Assembly (NCBI GenBank): GCA_035384605.1
Contig: DAOOIV010000009.1
Location: 1-64,000 of the forward strand
Direction of reading: 5' to 3'
Length of the DNA stretch: 64,000 nt
From: Phycisphaerae bacterium
Lineage (GTDB): Bacteria > Planctomycetota > Phycisphaerae > UBA1845 > PWPN01
The notes below the pieces were generated by a model, which did no database searches, was not told the origin of the DNA, and worked only from the letters and a program-made list of their open reading frames with translations. The translations under genes were made by a program, and so were the position numbers. The first letter of the stretch is position 1; each line of letters starts with the position of its first letter. This document shows positions 1 through 8,534 of the stretch, piece after piece.

Positions 1-1
1 A

Positions 2-79
2 TTGCCCGTGTTCCTGGTTGTATCGGGCGACACCGCGAAGGAGTCCGCGGCCGAACTCGCGAGAAGTCTCGATGAGTAA
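2..79 (+). CDS. C-terminal fragment of an unidentified protein (cut by window edge)
   Basis: An open frame enters from the left edge and ends at TAA 77-79. It encodes about 25 residues (LPVFLVVSGDTAKESAAELA then RSLDE). The hydrophobic strand followed by an Ala-rich helix looks like the end of a folded alpha/beta protein, but no family can be assigned from so little. It runs in the same direction as the sugar-acid operon that follows, so it could be that operon's upstream member. Confidence 0.45.
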   Translation: MPVFLVVSGDTAKESAAELARSLDE

Positions 80-390
80 GGCAACCCGCCGCATGGTCCG
101 GCTCTGTGCATATCCGCATATGAAAGGAACGAACGTATCCGCCTCGAAGCGAATAGTATAACTCATTTCTCAAAAAAGACAACATCCGCCGGTCCCACAC
201 CGTAGGCGCGACGTGGCTCGCCCCGTTAGGATTGAGTCGTACCTCTGAGCCGACGCGGCATTTGACCGGCTTGAGGGGGCTCCGAGCACGGAAAGGGCAC
301 GGGCCGATGCGGCGCAGCAGACCACCTCGAATCACGAGAGCGAAAGGATCTGATCTCCTCCAGGTGGAGAAACAGCCGTCTACTGACGAG
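80..390. other. Intergenic leader before the sugar-acid operon
   Basis: This stretch separates the truncated first gene from the RuBisCO-like gene. It has a short AT-richer segment (about 110-185) that could hold a promoter, but I could not pick a convincing -35/-10 pair. The downstream frame is open back to TTG 232 and also has GTG 364, so part of this stretch may be coding if one of those starts is used. Confidence 0.4.
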
Positions 391-1668
391 ATGGCCGGGC
401 GTCGGCAAGAACAGGTCATAGCCCGGTATGCCATCGAGACCCCCCTTTCTCTGGAGGCGGCGGCCGCGGCCATGGCCGGGGCCTCGACTGCCACCTTTGT
501 CGATGTGCCGGGGCTAACCGATCAGTTGCGGCAGCGCGTGGCAACAAGGATCGAGAGAATCGTGCCCCGGGACGTCGTCAGCGCACCCGGTCTTCCAGGA
601 TCGCGGAGTCCGGCCACGGGGCAACAGGCTGCGAGGTACCAGCGGGGAGAGGTCGTGTTATCCTTTCCCATCGAGGGCATGGGAACGAACCTGGCAGCAC
701 TGATTTCCATGATCATGGGCAACTTTTTCGCCCTCAGACAGGTGTCCGGGATACGTCTGGTGGACCTGGAGTTGCCCGATTGCTTCGCAAGGGCTTATCC
801 GGGGCCGCAATTCGGGATCGAGGGAACGCGCCGACTGACGGGCGTTCACGGCCGGCCTATTATCGGAACGATCATCAAGCCCAATCTCGGCCTGTCGCCG
901 GAGCAGACGGCGGAAAAGGTGCGCCAAGTTGCCGAAGCCGGCGTGGATTTCATCAAGGATGACGAGGTGATGGTCAACCCGCCTCATTCGCCTATCAGAA
1001 AGCGGGTGGCAGCGGTCATGCGGGTGATCAACGAGTTCGCCGATCGGACGGGCAAGAAGGTGATGTACGCCTTCAACATCAGCGACGAAGTTGAGGCGAT
1101 GCTTCGTCATCACGACGCGGTAGTGGCAGCGGGCGGCACGTGTGTCATGGTCAGCGTCAACAGTGTCGGCTACATGGGGGTTTTGGCGCTGCGTCGCCGA
1201 TGCCAACTTCCCATTCATGCTCATCGGAATGGTTGGGACATGCTGACGCGGTGTCCGCACCTGGGCATCGAATTCGCGGCCTGGCAGAAACTCTGGCGGC
1301 TGATCGGCGTGGACCACCTGCACGTTAACGGTCTGGGCAACAAGTTCTGGGAGCCGGATGATTCGGTGGTCGCTTCCATCCATGCGGTGATGACTCCGCT
1401 GTTCGGTGGTCACCACATCATGCCGGTTATCGGCTCAGGCCAATGGGCCGGCCAGGCGCCCCGCACGTTCTCGAGGGTGCGAACGCAGGATCTGATTTAC
1501 CTGGCCGGCGGGGGCATCTTCGGCCATCCGGCCGGAGCCGCATCCGGGGTCATGTCCATCCGCCAGGCATGGGAAGCCGCCCAAAACGACGTAGCCCTGG
1601 AAACATGCGCCACAACCCACGTGGAGCTGCGACAGGCTTTGGAAAAGTTCGGCTCTCTGCGCGAGTAG
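391..1668 (+). CDS. RuBisCO-like protein, OiaX-type (3-oxo-isoapionate-4-phosphate decarboxylase-like)
   Basis: This is a RuBisCO large-subunit superfamily protein of about 425 aa, with an N-terminal domain and a TIM barrel. The active-site signature is present: K163 in GTIIKPNLGLS, the carbamate-lysine motif DFIKDDE (K189, D191, E192), H276/H278 in PIHAHRN, a loop-6-like K318 in HVNGLGNKFWEPDDS, and the glycine-rich GGGIFGHPAGAASG. The family includes OiaX, which decarboxylates 3-oxo-isoapionate 4-phosphate in D-apionate breakdown. A DUF1537 kinase gene follows within 8 bp, the pairing expected for a kinase/decarboxylase couple. It is unlikely to fix CO2, because no small subunit or phosphoribulokinase is nearby. 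The start is uncertain: ATG 391 is used because the conserved region begins just after it, but GTG 364 and TTG 232 are also open. The exact substrate is inferred. Confidence 0.85.
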   Translation: MAGRRQEQVIARYAIETPLSLEAAAAAMAGASTATFVDVPGLTDQLRQRVATRIERIVPRDVVSAPGLPGSRSPATGQQAARYQRGEVVLSFPIEGMGTNLAALISMIMGNFFALRQVSGIRLVDLELPDCFARAYPGPQFGIEGTRRLTGVHGRPIIGTIIKPNLGLSPEQTAEKVRQVAEAGVDFIKDDEVMVNPPHSPIRKRVAAVMRVINEFADRTGKKVMYAFNISDEVEAMLRHHDAVVAAGGTCVMVSVNSVGYMGVLALRRRCQLPIHAHRNGWDMLTRCPHLGIEFAAWQKLWRLIGVDHLHVNGLGNKFWEPDDSVVASIHAVMTPLFGGHHIMPVIGSGQWAGQAPRTFSRVRTQDLIYLAGGGIFGHPAGAASGVMSIRQAWEAAQNDVALETCATTHVELRQALEKFGSLRE

Positions 1669-1676
1669 GAACGTTC

Positions 1677-3071
1677 ATGGCCGCGGCCAGACCCAATGAC
1701 CTTCTTCTGGGCTTCTACGGAGACGACTTCACCGGTTCCACCGACGCGATGGAGGGTTTGACGCGTGCGGGATTGCGAACGGTGCTGTTCATTGGTCGTC
1801 CTCGCATCGAGCAACTGTGCCAATACCAAGGATTGCGGGCCATCGGGTTGGCCGGTTGCAGTCGTTCCCTGCCTCCGAGGGAAATGGAAGTGGAACTGGG
1901 CGAGGCATTCGGGGCGCTGAAGCAGTTGAACCTGCCGATCATGCATTACAAGATCTGCTCGACCTTTGATTCCTCGCCTCAGATCGGGAGTATCGGCCGG
2001 GCCTTGGATGTCGGGGCAAGGATCTTCGATGCTCCTGTCGTGCCGCTGCTTGTCGGGGCCCCCATTCTGGGACGCTATAGCGTCTTCGGAAACCTCTTCG
2101 CCCGGTCTGGTTTGGACTCCGAGCCCTATCGGCTTGACCGTCATCCCACGATGAGTCGGCACCCGATCACCCCGATGACGGAAAGCGACCTCCGCCTTCA
2201 TCTGGCGCGGCAGACACATCGGAAGATCGGACTGCTCGACATCCTGTCGCTGGCCGACGCGGAACAGGCCAGGGCGAAATACCGCGAGCTTGTTGCCGGA
2301 GGAGCGGAAGTGATCCTCCTCGACATACTCTATAGGGAGCACGAGCCGGTAATCGGGAATCTCCTGTGGGACCAGGTTCGCGAGGGATCCACGCTGTTCA
2401 TCGTCGGCTCCTCCGGTGTTGAATACGCCCTGACCGGATACTGGAAGAGCCGGGGCCTCCTGCCGGCGTCTCCACCCCTTTCTGCTCCGGCGGTCGAAGC
2501 ACTGATTGCCATTTCGGGCAGTTGCTCGCCGGTGACGGATCGGCAAATCGGCTGGGCATTGCAGCAAGGGGCTGCGGAGATTCGCCTCGAGACGGCGGAC
2601 CTGGTGGACCCAGCCACCGCCGAAGCGGCGATTGAAGCATCGGTGGCCGAGGCGCTGAAACTGCACGAACGCGGGCGAACGGTGATCTGCCACAGTGCCC
2701 GGGGGCCTGCGGACCCTCGCCTGCAAGAAACGGTAAGACGCTTCGAAGCCATGGGGCGCGATGCCAGGCATCACAGCGGCAGAGTTCTTGGGGAGGCTTT
2801 GGGCACCATCCTGTTGCGGGTGCTGGAGCGAGGAAAGATCAAACGCGTAGTAATCATCGGCGGCGACACATCCTTCTTCGTGGCAAGGACCCTGAACATC
2901 GAGGCTCTTGAGATGGTGGCGCCGACCGCTCCCGGTTGCCCGCTGTGCCGGGCCTATGTTCCCGGGTCGGTGCTGAATGGGATGGAGATTTGCTTCAAGG
3001 GCGGACAGGTGGGCAAGGACGACTTCTTTGGAACCGTGCTGGTTCCGAGCCGGTCGAATGTCGAGGCTTGA
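1677..3071 (+). CDS. Four-carbon acid sugar kinase family protein (DUF1537; OiaK-like)
   Basis: This 464-aa protein has the two-domain DUF1537 layout. The N-terminal substrate domain opens with LLLGFYGDDFTGSTD (DDFTG motif). The C-terminal nucleotide-binding domain carries VVIIGGDTSFF and KGGQVGKDDFFG. Members phosphorylate tetronates, 3-oxo-isoapionate and related sugar acids with ATP in the cytoplasm. ATG 1677 follows the upstream stop by 8 bp and has AGGA 6 nt before it. The longer open frame back to 1443 overlaps the RuBisCO-like gene and is not needed. Next to an OiaX-type protein, the simplest role is making the phosphorylated 3-oxo acid that OiaX would decarboxylate. The substrate is inferred from context. 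Confidence 0.85.
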   Translation: MAAARPNDLLLGFYGDDFTGSTDAMEGLTRAGLRTVLFIGRPRIEQLCQYQGLRAIGLAGCSRSLPPREMEVELGEAFGALKQLNLPIMHYKICSTFDSSPQIGSIGRALDVGARIFDAPVVPLLVGAPILGRYSVFGNLFARSGLDSEPYRLDRHPTMSRHPITPMTESDLRLHLARQTHRKIGLLDILSLADAEQARAKYRELVAGGAEVILLDILYREHEPVIGNLLWDQVREGSTLFIVGSSGVEYALTGYWKSRGLLPASPPLSAPAVEALIAISGSCSPVTDRQIGWALQQGAAEIRLETADLVDPATAEAAIEASVAEALKLHERGRTVICHSARGPADPRLQETVRRFEAMGRDARHHSGRVLGEALGTILLRVLERGKIKRVVIIGGDTSFFVARTLNIEALEMVAPTAPGCPLCRAYVPGSVLNGMEICFKGGQVGKDDFFGTVLVPSRSNVEA

Positions 3072-3155
3072 CCCACGTTCCAGCCGCGGGCATAAGGGGG
3101 GCAAGCAAGCCGGTTGTCCCGGAGACAAGGGTCGCGGGCCCGACGGAGTTCAGGC

Positions 3156-3980
3156 ATGAAGAACAACGAAATCATGATCGTGGTCGCGCCAGTTCCGGGC
3201 GAGAAGCAGGATGAGAAATACCCCGGCGCGATCGACGTGGTCCAAGAGGTGATTCGTTGTGAGGCCGCCGGCGCCGCGATCGCACACTTGCACGCCCGCG
3301 ACGAAAAACTGCTGCAAACCGTCGATCCAACCCTTTTTGCCGGTCAGGTGCGCCGGATTCGCCAATCCTGTCCCATCATCATCGAAGGCTCGACCGGAGG
3401 CGCGCCCGAGCACACGCTGGAACAACGCTGCGTCACATTCACCGTCCCCCAGGTCGAGATGGGATCCCTCAACCTCGGGTCGGTCAACATGTACGACGGC
3501 GTGTACCAGAACAGATACCAGGACATCTGTTTCTATGCCGACAAGCTGGCGGCGATGCGAATCGCGCCGACCATGGCCGTTTTCGATCTGTCGCACATGG
3601 CCAATTACCAGCGGCTGGTTGAGGACGGTAGACTCTCACCGCCGTACGTGTTTGAGTTCGTCTTCGACGTGCCCTACGCGCTGCCCTATGCGGATCGGTA
3701 TCTCGATCTGCTGGTCGATCATCTGCCGCCGGGGGCAATCTGGTTCTGTGTGCGACATCACCAGAAGGGAGCGGCTGGCCTGCGAAGGGTAATGGAGTTA
3801 GGCGGGCATATTCGCGTCGGCTATGAGGACAGTCCTTTTTTGAGCAACGGGCGCCGGGCAAGGAACAACGTCGAGCTGGTTGAAGACGCGGTGGAACAGG
3901 CCGCCAAGGCCGGGCGTGAGGTCGTGCCTGCCGCTCGCGCCCGTGAGATCATCGGTCTTCGGCCGGCGGAACAGGCCTGA
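3156..3980 (+). CDS. BKACE family enzyme (beta-keto acid cleavage enzyme, DUF849)
   Basis: This 274-aa TIM-barrel protein belongs to the family of 3-keto-5-aminohexanoate cleavage enzyme. Zinc ligands can be placed at H44 and H46 in AHLHARD and at E224 in HIRVGYEDS; the family motif EGSTGGAPEHT is near residue 80. Characterised relatives cleave a beta-keto acid with acetyl-CoA to give acetoacetate and a CoA ester. ATG 3156 has GGAG 8 nt upstream. It lies 84 bp after the kinase and is co-directional. BKACE is not part of the published apionate routes I know, so its presence suggests a variant pathway. The substrate is unknown. Confidence 0.85.
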   Translation: MKNNEIMIVVAPVPGEKQDEKYPGAIDVVQEVIRCEAAGAAIAHLHARDEKLLQTVDPTLFAGQVRRIRQSCPIIIEGSTGGAPEHTLEQRCVTFTVPQVEMGSLNLGSVNMYDGVYQNRYQDICFYADKLAAMRIAPTMAVFDLSHMANYQRLVEDGRLSPPYVFEFVFDVPYALPYADRYLDLLVDHLPPGAIWFCVRHHQKGAAGLRRVMELGGHIRVGYEDSPFLSNGRRARNNVELVEDAVEQAAKAGREVVPAARAREIIGLRPAEQA

Positions 3981-4052
3981 CCGCGCGCCCGCCGAATGAA
4001 ACGGTTGTATCGGTGCACTGTTCCGTCTTGAGCCGTTTCTGGAGGACCCACC

Positions 4053-4724
4053 GTGAAACCCAAGAGACTGGCCCTTATTCATACGGTGAACTGGTACCAG
4101 CAGGTCATCACCGTTCCGTTTGTGGATCCCTGGCTGAAGGCAAACCCCGACGTGCAGGTGTTCAACATCATGGATGATTCCCTCTTAGAGGAGTCACTGG
4201 CACACAAAGGTCCCACTCCCGCGGTGATCAAGCGTCTTCAGTTCTATGTTCTGGCCGCCGAAAGCATGGGCGCCGACGTGGCGATGATCACCTGTACCAC
4301 GGTGGGTGAGGCCTCATGGATCGCCCGCAGGTACGCATCGATTCCGGTCTTCAACATCGACGAGCCCATGGCTCGCGAGGCGGTTCGATCGGGTCGTCGG
4401 CTGGGTATTGTCGCGACGGTTCCCACCAGCCCGGCGGCCACCAAGAGGTTGCTCGAACGCACCGCCGCGGAAGCCGGCGTCTCCGTGGAAATCGAAATCG
4501 CCTTGAACGAGCAGGCATTCGAGCATCTCCAGCAGGGGCGGGTCGAACGGCACAACGAACTGGTGTACCGGGAAATGGACAAGCTGGCCGAGAAGGTGGA
4601 CGTGCTGGTTCTGGGGCAAATCAGCCTAGCCCAGATCAAACATCAGACGAGGGTGCCGGTGTTGCAGGTGGGACACTCGGGCTTCGCTGAAGCCCGCCGG
4701 CTGCTGGATGCGGCTGCTCGCTGA
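4053..4724 (+). CDS. Asp/Glu/hydantoin racemase-fold protein
   Basis: This 223-aa protein has the Asp/Glu racemase fold (PF01177-like). It begins KRLALIHTVNWYQQ and carries one catalytic-type Cys at C81 in MITCTTVGE. The position of the second catalytic Cys reads LVLGQISLAQI, with Gln instead of Cys. Two-base racemases need both Cys, so this may instead be a one-base isomerase, decarboxylase or lyase of the superfamily (arylmalonate decarboxylase is one-Cys). The start is GTG 4053 with GGAGG 8 nt before it. It is the fourth gene of the sugar-acid operon and presumably acts on an operon intermediate. Confidence 0.8.
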   Translation: MKPKRLALIHTVNWYQQVITVPFVDPWLKANPDVQVFNIMDDSLLEESLAHKGPTPAVIKRLQFYVLAAESMGADVAMITCTTVGEASWIARRYASIPVFNIDEPMAREAVRSGRRLGIVATVPTSPAATKRLLERTAAEAGVSVEIEIALNEQAFEHLQQGRVERHNELVYREMDKLAEKVDVLVLGQISLAQIKHQTRVPVLQVGHSGFAEARRLLDAAAR

Positions 4725-4853
4725 GCCCAATGGAGAAGAGCACAACGTTGCCCTACGATGGCGACTTTCAGCGCCGGACCGAAACGGCGTTGTACGTTGG
4801 GGCAGGCGTCGCTTCATAGGAATGACAGGCAATTGCCACTCGAGATCCTCCGG

Positions 4854-6107
4854 ATGCCCAAACGCTATTGGCTGGTTTTCGGGATGTTTCTGCTGTCGAT
4901 GCTGCTTTACGTGGACCGGGTGTGTATCTCGTCGGCCAAGAGCGCCATCGCCCTGGACCTGGGCCTGTCTGAAAAGCAGATGGGCTGGATCATATCGGCC
5001 TTTGCCCTGGGATACGCGCTGTTCCAGGTGCCTTCGGGCGTCCTGGCGGACCGATTCGGACCGCGGGTCATCCTCAGCGCGGTGGTGACTTTCTGGTCCC
5101 TGTTCACGGCCCTGACCGCAGCGGCGTTCAACTTCATCTCCGCTTTAGTGTTCCGCTTTCTTTTTGGAGCCGGCGAGGCCGGAGCCTTTCCGGGGTGCGC
5201 CCGCGCCGTCTACTCCTGGATTCCGATGTCGGAACGAGGGCTGGTTCAAGGATTGACTTTTTCCGGCTCGAGATTCGGGGCCGCTTTTGCGCTCCCGGTC
5301 ATCGCGTGGCTGGTTGAGACGATCGGTTGGCGGCCGAGTTTCGTTGTTCTTGGCGTCATCGGCGTTGGCTGGGCGTGTTTCTGGTACCTCTGGTTCCGCG
5401 ACGACCCGGAAACCCACCCGCGCATCACGCAAGAAGAGAAGGGCCTGATTCTTCGCACGCGCCAGCAGGCCGCGGCGGGCCCCGGACCGGTCGCCCCCCT
5501 CAGCGCGGGCACTCTGCTGGGCAGCTCCAACGTCTGGTTGCTCATGGGGCAGTATTTCTGCTCCAACTTCACATTCTTTTTTTGCCTGTCTTGGCTGTTT
5601 CCGTACCTTAGAAGCCAGTATACGCTGGGCATGGTCGAGACCGGCCTCTATGCCGCCATGCCGCCCCTGGCGGGGGCTCTGGGCAACTGGGTGGCCGGCC
5701 TGCTGGTGGACCGGCTTTATCGGCGAGGTCGGTGGATACCCTCGCGGCGAATTCCTGCCATCCTGGGCTTCCTGCTGTCGGCCGCGGGTCTGATTGCCAG
5801 CGTATTCATGCACACGCCGCTGGGCGCGATCGGATGTCTGTCGGTGGCGGTCTTCGGTGCCGACATGACGCTTGCCCCGTCATGGTCGACCTGCATTGAC
5901 ATCGGGCGCCGGCATTCGGGTGCGGTCTCGGGGACGATGAACATGGCGGGCAACCTCGGATCCTTTGTCACTTCGCTCGCGTTCCCGTATCTACTGGCCT
6001 GGACCGGCACGCACATCACCTTCTTCCTGGTCGGGGCGGTGCTGAACGGGCTGGCGGTCATAGGATGGCATTTCACGCGTCCGGATCGACCGCTTGAGGA
6101 CCATTGA
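4854..6107 (+). CDS. MFS transporter, anion:cation symporter (ACS) type
   Basis: This roughly 417-aa polytopic protein has about 12 hydrophobic segments. Helix 1 ends with the ACS signature YVDRVCISSAK, and MFS motif A is seen as GVLADRFGPRVIL between helices 2 and 3. ACS-family relatives import hexuronates, glucarate/galactarate, tartrate and similar sugar acids by proton symport. It closes the operon that starts with the RuBisCO-like gene, so it most likely imports that pathway's substrate. ATG 4854 is chosen because the transmembrane core begins at once; the open frame back to 4758 adds a polar, unconserved-looking leader. Confidence 0.88.
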   Translation: MPKRYWLVFGMFLLSMLLYVDRVCISSAKSAIALDLGLSEKQMGWIISAFALGYALFQVPSGVLADRFGPRVILSAVVTFWSLFTALTAAAFNFISALVFRFLFGAGEAGAFPGCARAVYSWIPMSERGLVQGLTFSGSRFGAAFALPVIAWLVETIGWRPSFVVLGVIGVGWACFWYLWFRDDPETHPRITQEEKGLILRTRQQAAAGPGPVAPLSAGTLLGSSNVWLLMGQYFCSNFTFFFCLSWLFPYLRSQYTLGMVETGLYAAMPPLAGALGNWVAGLLVDRLYRRGRWIPSRRIPAILGFLLSAAGLIASVFMHTPLGAIGCLSVAVFGADMTLAPSWSTCIDIGRRHSGAVSGTMNMAGNLGSFVTSLAFPYLLAWTGTHITFFLVGAVLNGLAVIGWHFTRPDRPLEDH

Positions 6108-6949
6108 GAATAAGATCCGAATGTGTCCCCGGGCGAGAAAGACACAGGACACTACCGCCAAGGCACGTCCGGCACGCGATAACCAGGTTGCCGGCATCCG
6201 CGTGGCCGCTGGTAAAGCCCGAGGGCTTGGTCTGCCTAACGGTCGCGTCATGGTACGGGCATCGCCGGCGGACGCTACGTGATCCAGCGCATTATGCCTG
6301 GTCGGGTCCTCCGCAACTGAAGGGCATCTTGGCGTTGGGTTCGTTCAACGAAGCTTTTCCGCCGGCGACCGGACCAACCCCGCTTGCCATGGGGCCATCC
6401 TCGCGGCGGAAAAACTCTGTTCGTTTGGCGCGGGGAAGCTATCAGCCGTCGGCACTCAGCTTTCGGCCGGACGGAATTCCGTGCTGCATGCTGATCTCTG
6501 AGAGCTGGTTGCTCCCTCGTTGGGTTCGTTTGGTCAGAAGGAGTGTTGATCTCTGAGGTATCAGCTCTTGGCTCTCGGCCGGAGGGGATTGATCTTCAGT
6601 TTTCAAAGAGCATTGGCGGGGGCGGCAGACGGTTGGGTTCCGGTCGGCGCGCAGGGTCTCCGCTGGTATTGTCGGGAGGGAAAACACAAGGCGTGCTCCG
6701 CGACAGGCTGTTGGAACGGAGCGACAGCGTCGGAAGGCCGGGGTGGTGGGTGTTGGGCACGCGCGGTAGGGCTCCGCTCCGCTTCGTCCGGGGAACTCAC
6801 GGGGCTCCAGCCTGCCCTACCTTGCTGCGAGACAATCCATGTGGTCACTGCTTGAATTTGAGCGTGTCGGCGGGGGGACTGCCCTGCAGGTTTGCCGGCG
6901 GGAAACGTTTTTCGGCTAGATGGTAGAATGGTTGGCAAGGAGGTATCGC
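6108..6949. other. Long intergenic region, no gene seen
   Basis: About 840 bp with no supported gene. It has short degenerate repeats containing GATCTCTGAG (around 6490 and 6549) and GGGTTCGTT (around 6325 and 6524). An inverted repeat GGTAGGGC/GCCCTACC lies at 6765-6772 and 6814-6821. A TAGAAT hexamer at 6924-6929 could be a -10 box for the next gene but has no good -35. The stretch looks like eroded DNA or an integration-tolerant spacer. Confidence 0.4.
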
Positions 6950-7687
6950 ATGTGCATGTCGGAGAAGCGGCCTTTGACCAAGGCCGGCGGCCAAGAGCGG
7001 ATACGAAACCCCGCACCCACGGCCGATCCCACGACCCGCACGCTGGTGGTCTATCAGACCCGGCCGGAGGAAGTTGAGAAGGGCGACGTATGGAACCCGG
7101 AGTACGGCCTGCTGTGGGTGCCGAAGGATTGGGAGTACCTTGCGCCCGGTGACGCCTTTGTCACGCGATTTGTCAAGCGTGGGCCTCATTGGGCGCTGAG
7201 GGGCAGGTTCAACCGCAAGAAGGGCTATCGACGGAAGCTGGGCATTTACGCTCCCTCGGCGACCATTCGGGAGGCCCAGGCCGCCGCCGAGCGGACCGAG
7301 GCCGCCCGTAAGGAGCAGCGTGCCAAGGCGGCCGTCGTTCGGGAGAAGGCCGAGGACCGCTATCGGCGGGAGTTTGAGCAGGCATGCATCGAGTTCCTGA
7401 ATTTCAGCAAGCGGTATGCCAAGCTCGCGGCCAGGATCGCCCGCGAGACCACTGACCGGGCTTGTCAGAAGTACAGCGGCCGTGTGGGGCGCACGCAGAA
7501 GCTCGACTTGGCGACCAAGGCGGCCCTAGCCGTCCGGGCGTGCATTCGACACAAATACACGGGCTACGAAGATAAGGTACCGCCGTTCCCTGATCCTTTA
7601 TTGGAAGACGAGTACCGCACCGCCCGCCAAATGGCTCACGAGGACGTGGATGCGTTTCTCGAAAGGCACAGGGACAAGGGCGGGTGA
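6950..7687 (+). CDS. DUF2293-type conserved hypothetical protein
   Basis: This 245-aa soluble protein has a C-terminal region with AVRACIRHKYTGYE, which matches my memory of the DUF2293 signature. Residues about 110-160 form a highly charged Glu/Ala/Arg/Lys helix, probably a coiled coil. ATG 6950 is preceded by a perfect AAGGAGGT at 5-6 nt spacing; the next in-frame ATG at 6956 is also possible. No function is known for the family. The gene stands alone between a long empty spacer and a repeat cluster. Confidence 0.65.
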   Translation: MCMSEKRPLTKAGGQERIRNPAPTADPTTRTLVVYQTRPEEVEKGDVWNPEYGLLWVPKDWEYLAPGDAFVTRFVKRGPHWALRGRFNRKKGYRRKLGIYAPSATIREAQAAAERTEAARKEQRAKAAVVREKAEDRYRREFEQACIEFLNFSKRYAKLAARIARETTDRACQKYSGRVGRTQKLDLATKAALAVRACIRHKYTGYEDKVPPFPDPLLEDEYRTARQMAHEDVDAFLERHRDKGG

Positions 7688-7755
7688 GGGCGGAGGCGGT
7701 GGCGCGGGTCTGGCTCGCGGTCCCGGGGAATGACGAATGGCGAAGGGGAAGTATG

Positions 7756-7806
7756 CCAGGGGCTTGCGCCGCCTGGCTACATACCTGGGCCCCTTTGGGG
7801 CATGAA
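7756..7806 (+). repeat. GC-rich palindromic repeat, family 2, copy A
   Basis: This copy carries the motif CCAGGGGCTTGCGCCgCCTGG, then GGCTACATACCTG, then GCCCCTTTGGGGC, giving two consecutive hairpins. The first stem has one interrupting base in this copy. It is nearly identical to copies B (7914-7965) and C (58030-58077). Confidence 0.75.
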
Positions 7807-7869
7807 GAGCCGTGTTCCATTCGCTGGTCAGCCCAAGCGGGGCGGCAGGTGCTCCTGAACGGATCAGGC

Positions 7870-7965
7870 CTTCTATCGCCCTTTCAGGGCTAATCCGTCC
7901 CGACGGAATGCATACCAGAGGCTTGCGCCCCCTGGCTACATACTTGAGCCCCTTTGGGGCATGAA
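7870..7965 (+). repeat. GC-rich palindromic repeat, family 2, copy B with upstream arm
   Basis: CTTCTATCGCCCTTTCAGGGCT opens a composite repeat (starting about 7870). After a 22-nt spacer it continues as CCAGAGGCTTGCGCCCCCTGG, CTACATACTTGAG and CCCCTTTGGGGC. The same order of arms occurs in copy C at 57984-58077. It is most likely a REP-like element; no ORF is associated with it. Confidence 0.72.
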
Positions 7966-8143
7966 GGCCGTCGGCGAGCCGAAAACACAGGGCAGTTGCG
8001 TAGCGGAAGGCAAGTTGTCCCTTTGTCTTTTTGCTGCGAGCTTGTGGATGCGTCAACAAGAGGCGACGGAGTCAACAGAGGAAGCTGTCTCGGCTCTCTC
8101 CGTTATCTCTGTTTGCTCCTCGTTTCGACTTCTACTCTTGTGG

Positions 8144-8500
8144 TTATCCTGCATCCGGTGCCGGTTCGATGGTGGCTCGCATTGAGCCCTTGGAACGTTT
8201 GAGCCGCCAGTCGGGCCCGTAGGCGTGGATCTGGTCGCGCTTCAGCTCGGCGCGTTCCTTGGTGGTGGTATCGACGATCACCCGGCCGGTGGTGTCCACT
8301 TCGCGGGCCATCATATACGCCTTGTTTTTGTTGTGGCCGAACAGCTTGCCCAGCATCTCGATGACGTACTGGTAGGTGTGGTCGTCGTCATCCAGCAGGA
8401 CGACGTGATACGGCGGCTGACGGCGCGGGATGGGTTTGGCCGGCTTTTCAACGGGCTTGGCCGGCGGTGTCGCGACGGCAACCTGATTCGATTCGGCCAT
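8144..8500 (-). CDS. clpS: ClpS-family adaptor for ClAP protease
   Basis: This is a ClpS-like N-degron adaptor of 118 aa, with a Pro/Lys-rich flexible N-tail followed by the core PPYHVVLLDDDDHTYQYVIE. In ClpS the acidic NDD motif binds the substrate alpha-amine; here it is DDDD. The usual pocket His (VHYQG in E. coli) is Asp here (REVDTTGRV), so the binding pocket is altered. Such proteins deliver substrates to ClpAP or ClpCP; no clpA is in the window. ATG 8500 is chosen because the family core follows directly. The frame stays open to 8626, but that extension is read out of a palindromic repeat element and is unlikely to be coding. It lies downstream of the two-component genes on the same strand. 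Confidence 0.85.
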   Translation of the reverse strand: MAESNQVAVATPPAKPVEKPAKPIPRRQPPYHVVLLDDDDHTYQYVIEMLGKLFGHNKNKAYMMAREVDTTGRVIVDTTTKERAELKRDQIHAYGPDWRLKRSKGSMRATIEPAPDAG

Positions 8501-8534
8501 GAGACTCACTCGGCATCTCGAGGCACAGTCCAAG

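Larger units (their letters stand above)
7688..8143. other. Gene-free stretch between the DUF2293 gene and clpS
   Basis: It is occupied mostly by family-2 palindromic repeats A and B. The rest (about 7976-8143) is slightly T-rich with no recognisable gene. It lies at the 3' ends of two convergent genes, so it may serve as a termination zone. Confidence 0.45.

Noticed and set aside
658..1416. Long antisense ORF under the RuBisCO-like gene
   Set aside because: Composition and lack of motifs mark it as a shadow of a GC-rich gene.
1497..3128. 543-codon minus-strand ORF
   Set aside because: It runs antisense to the DUF1537 kinase gene, which has strong family motifs.
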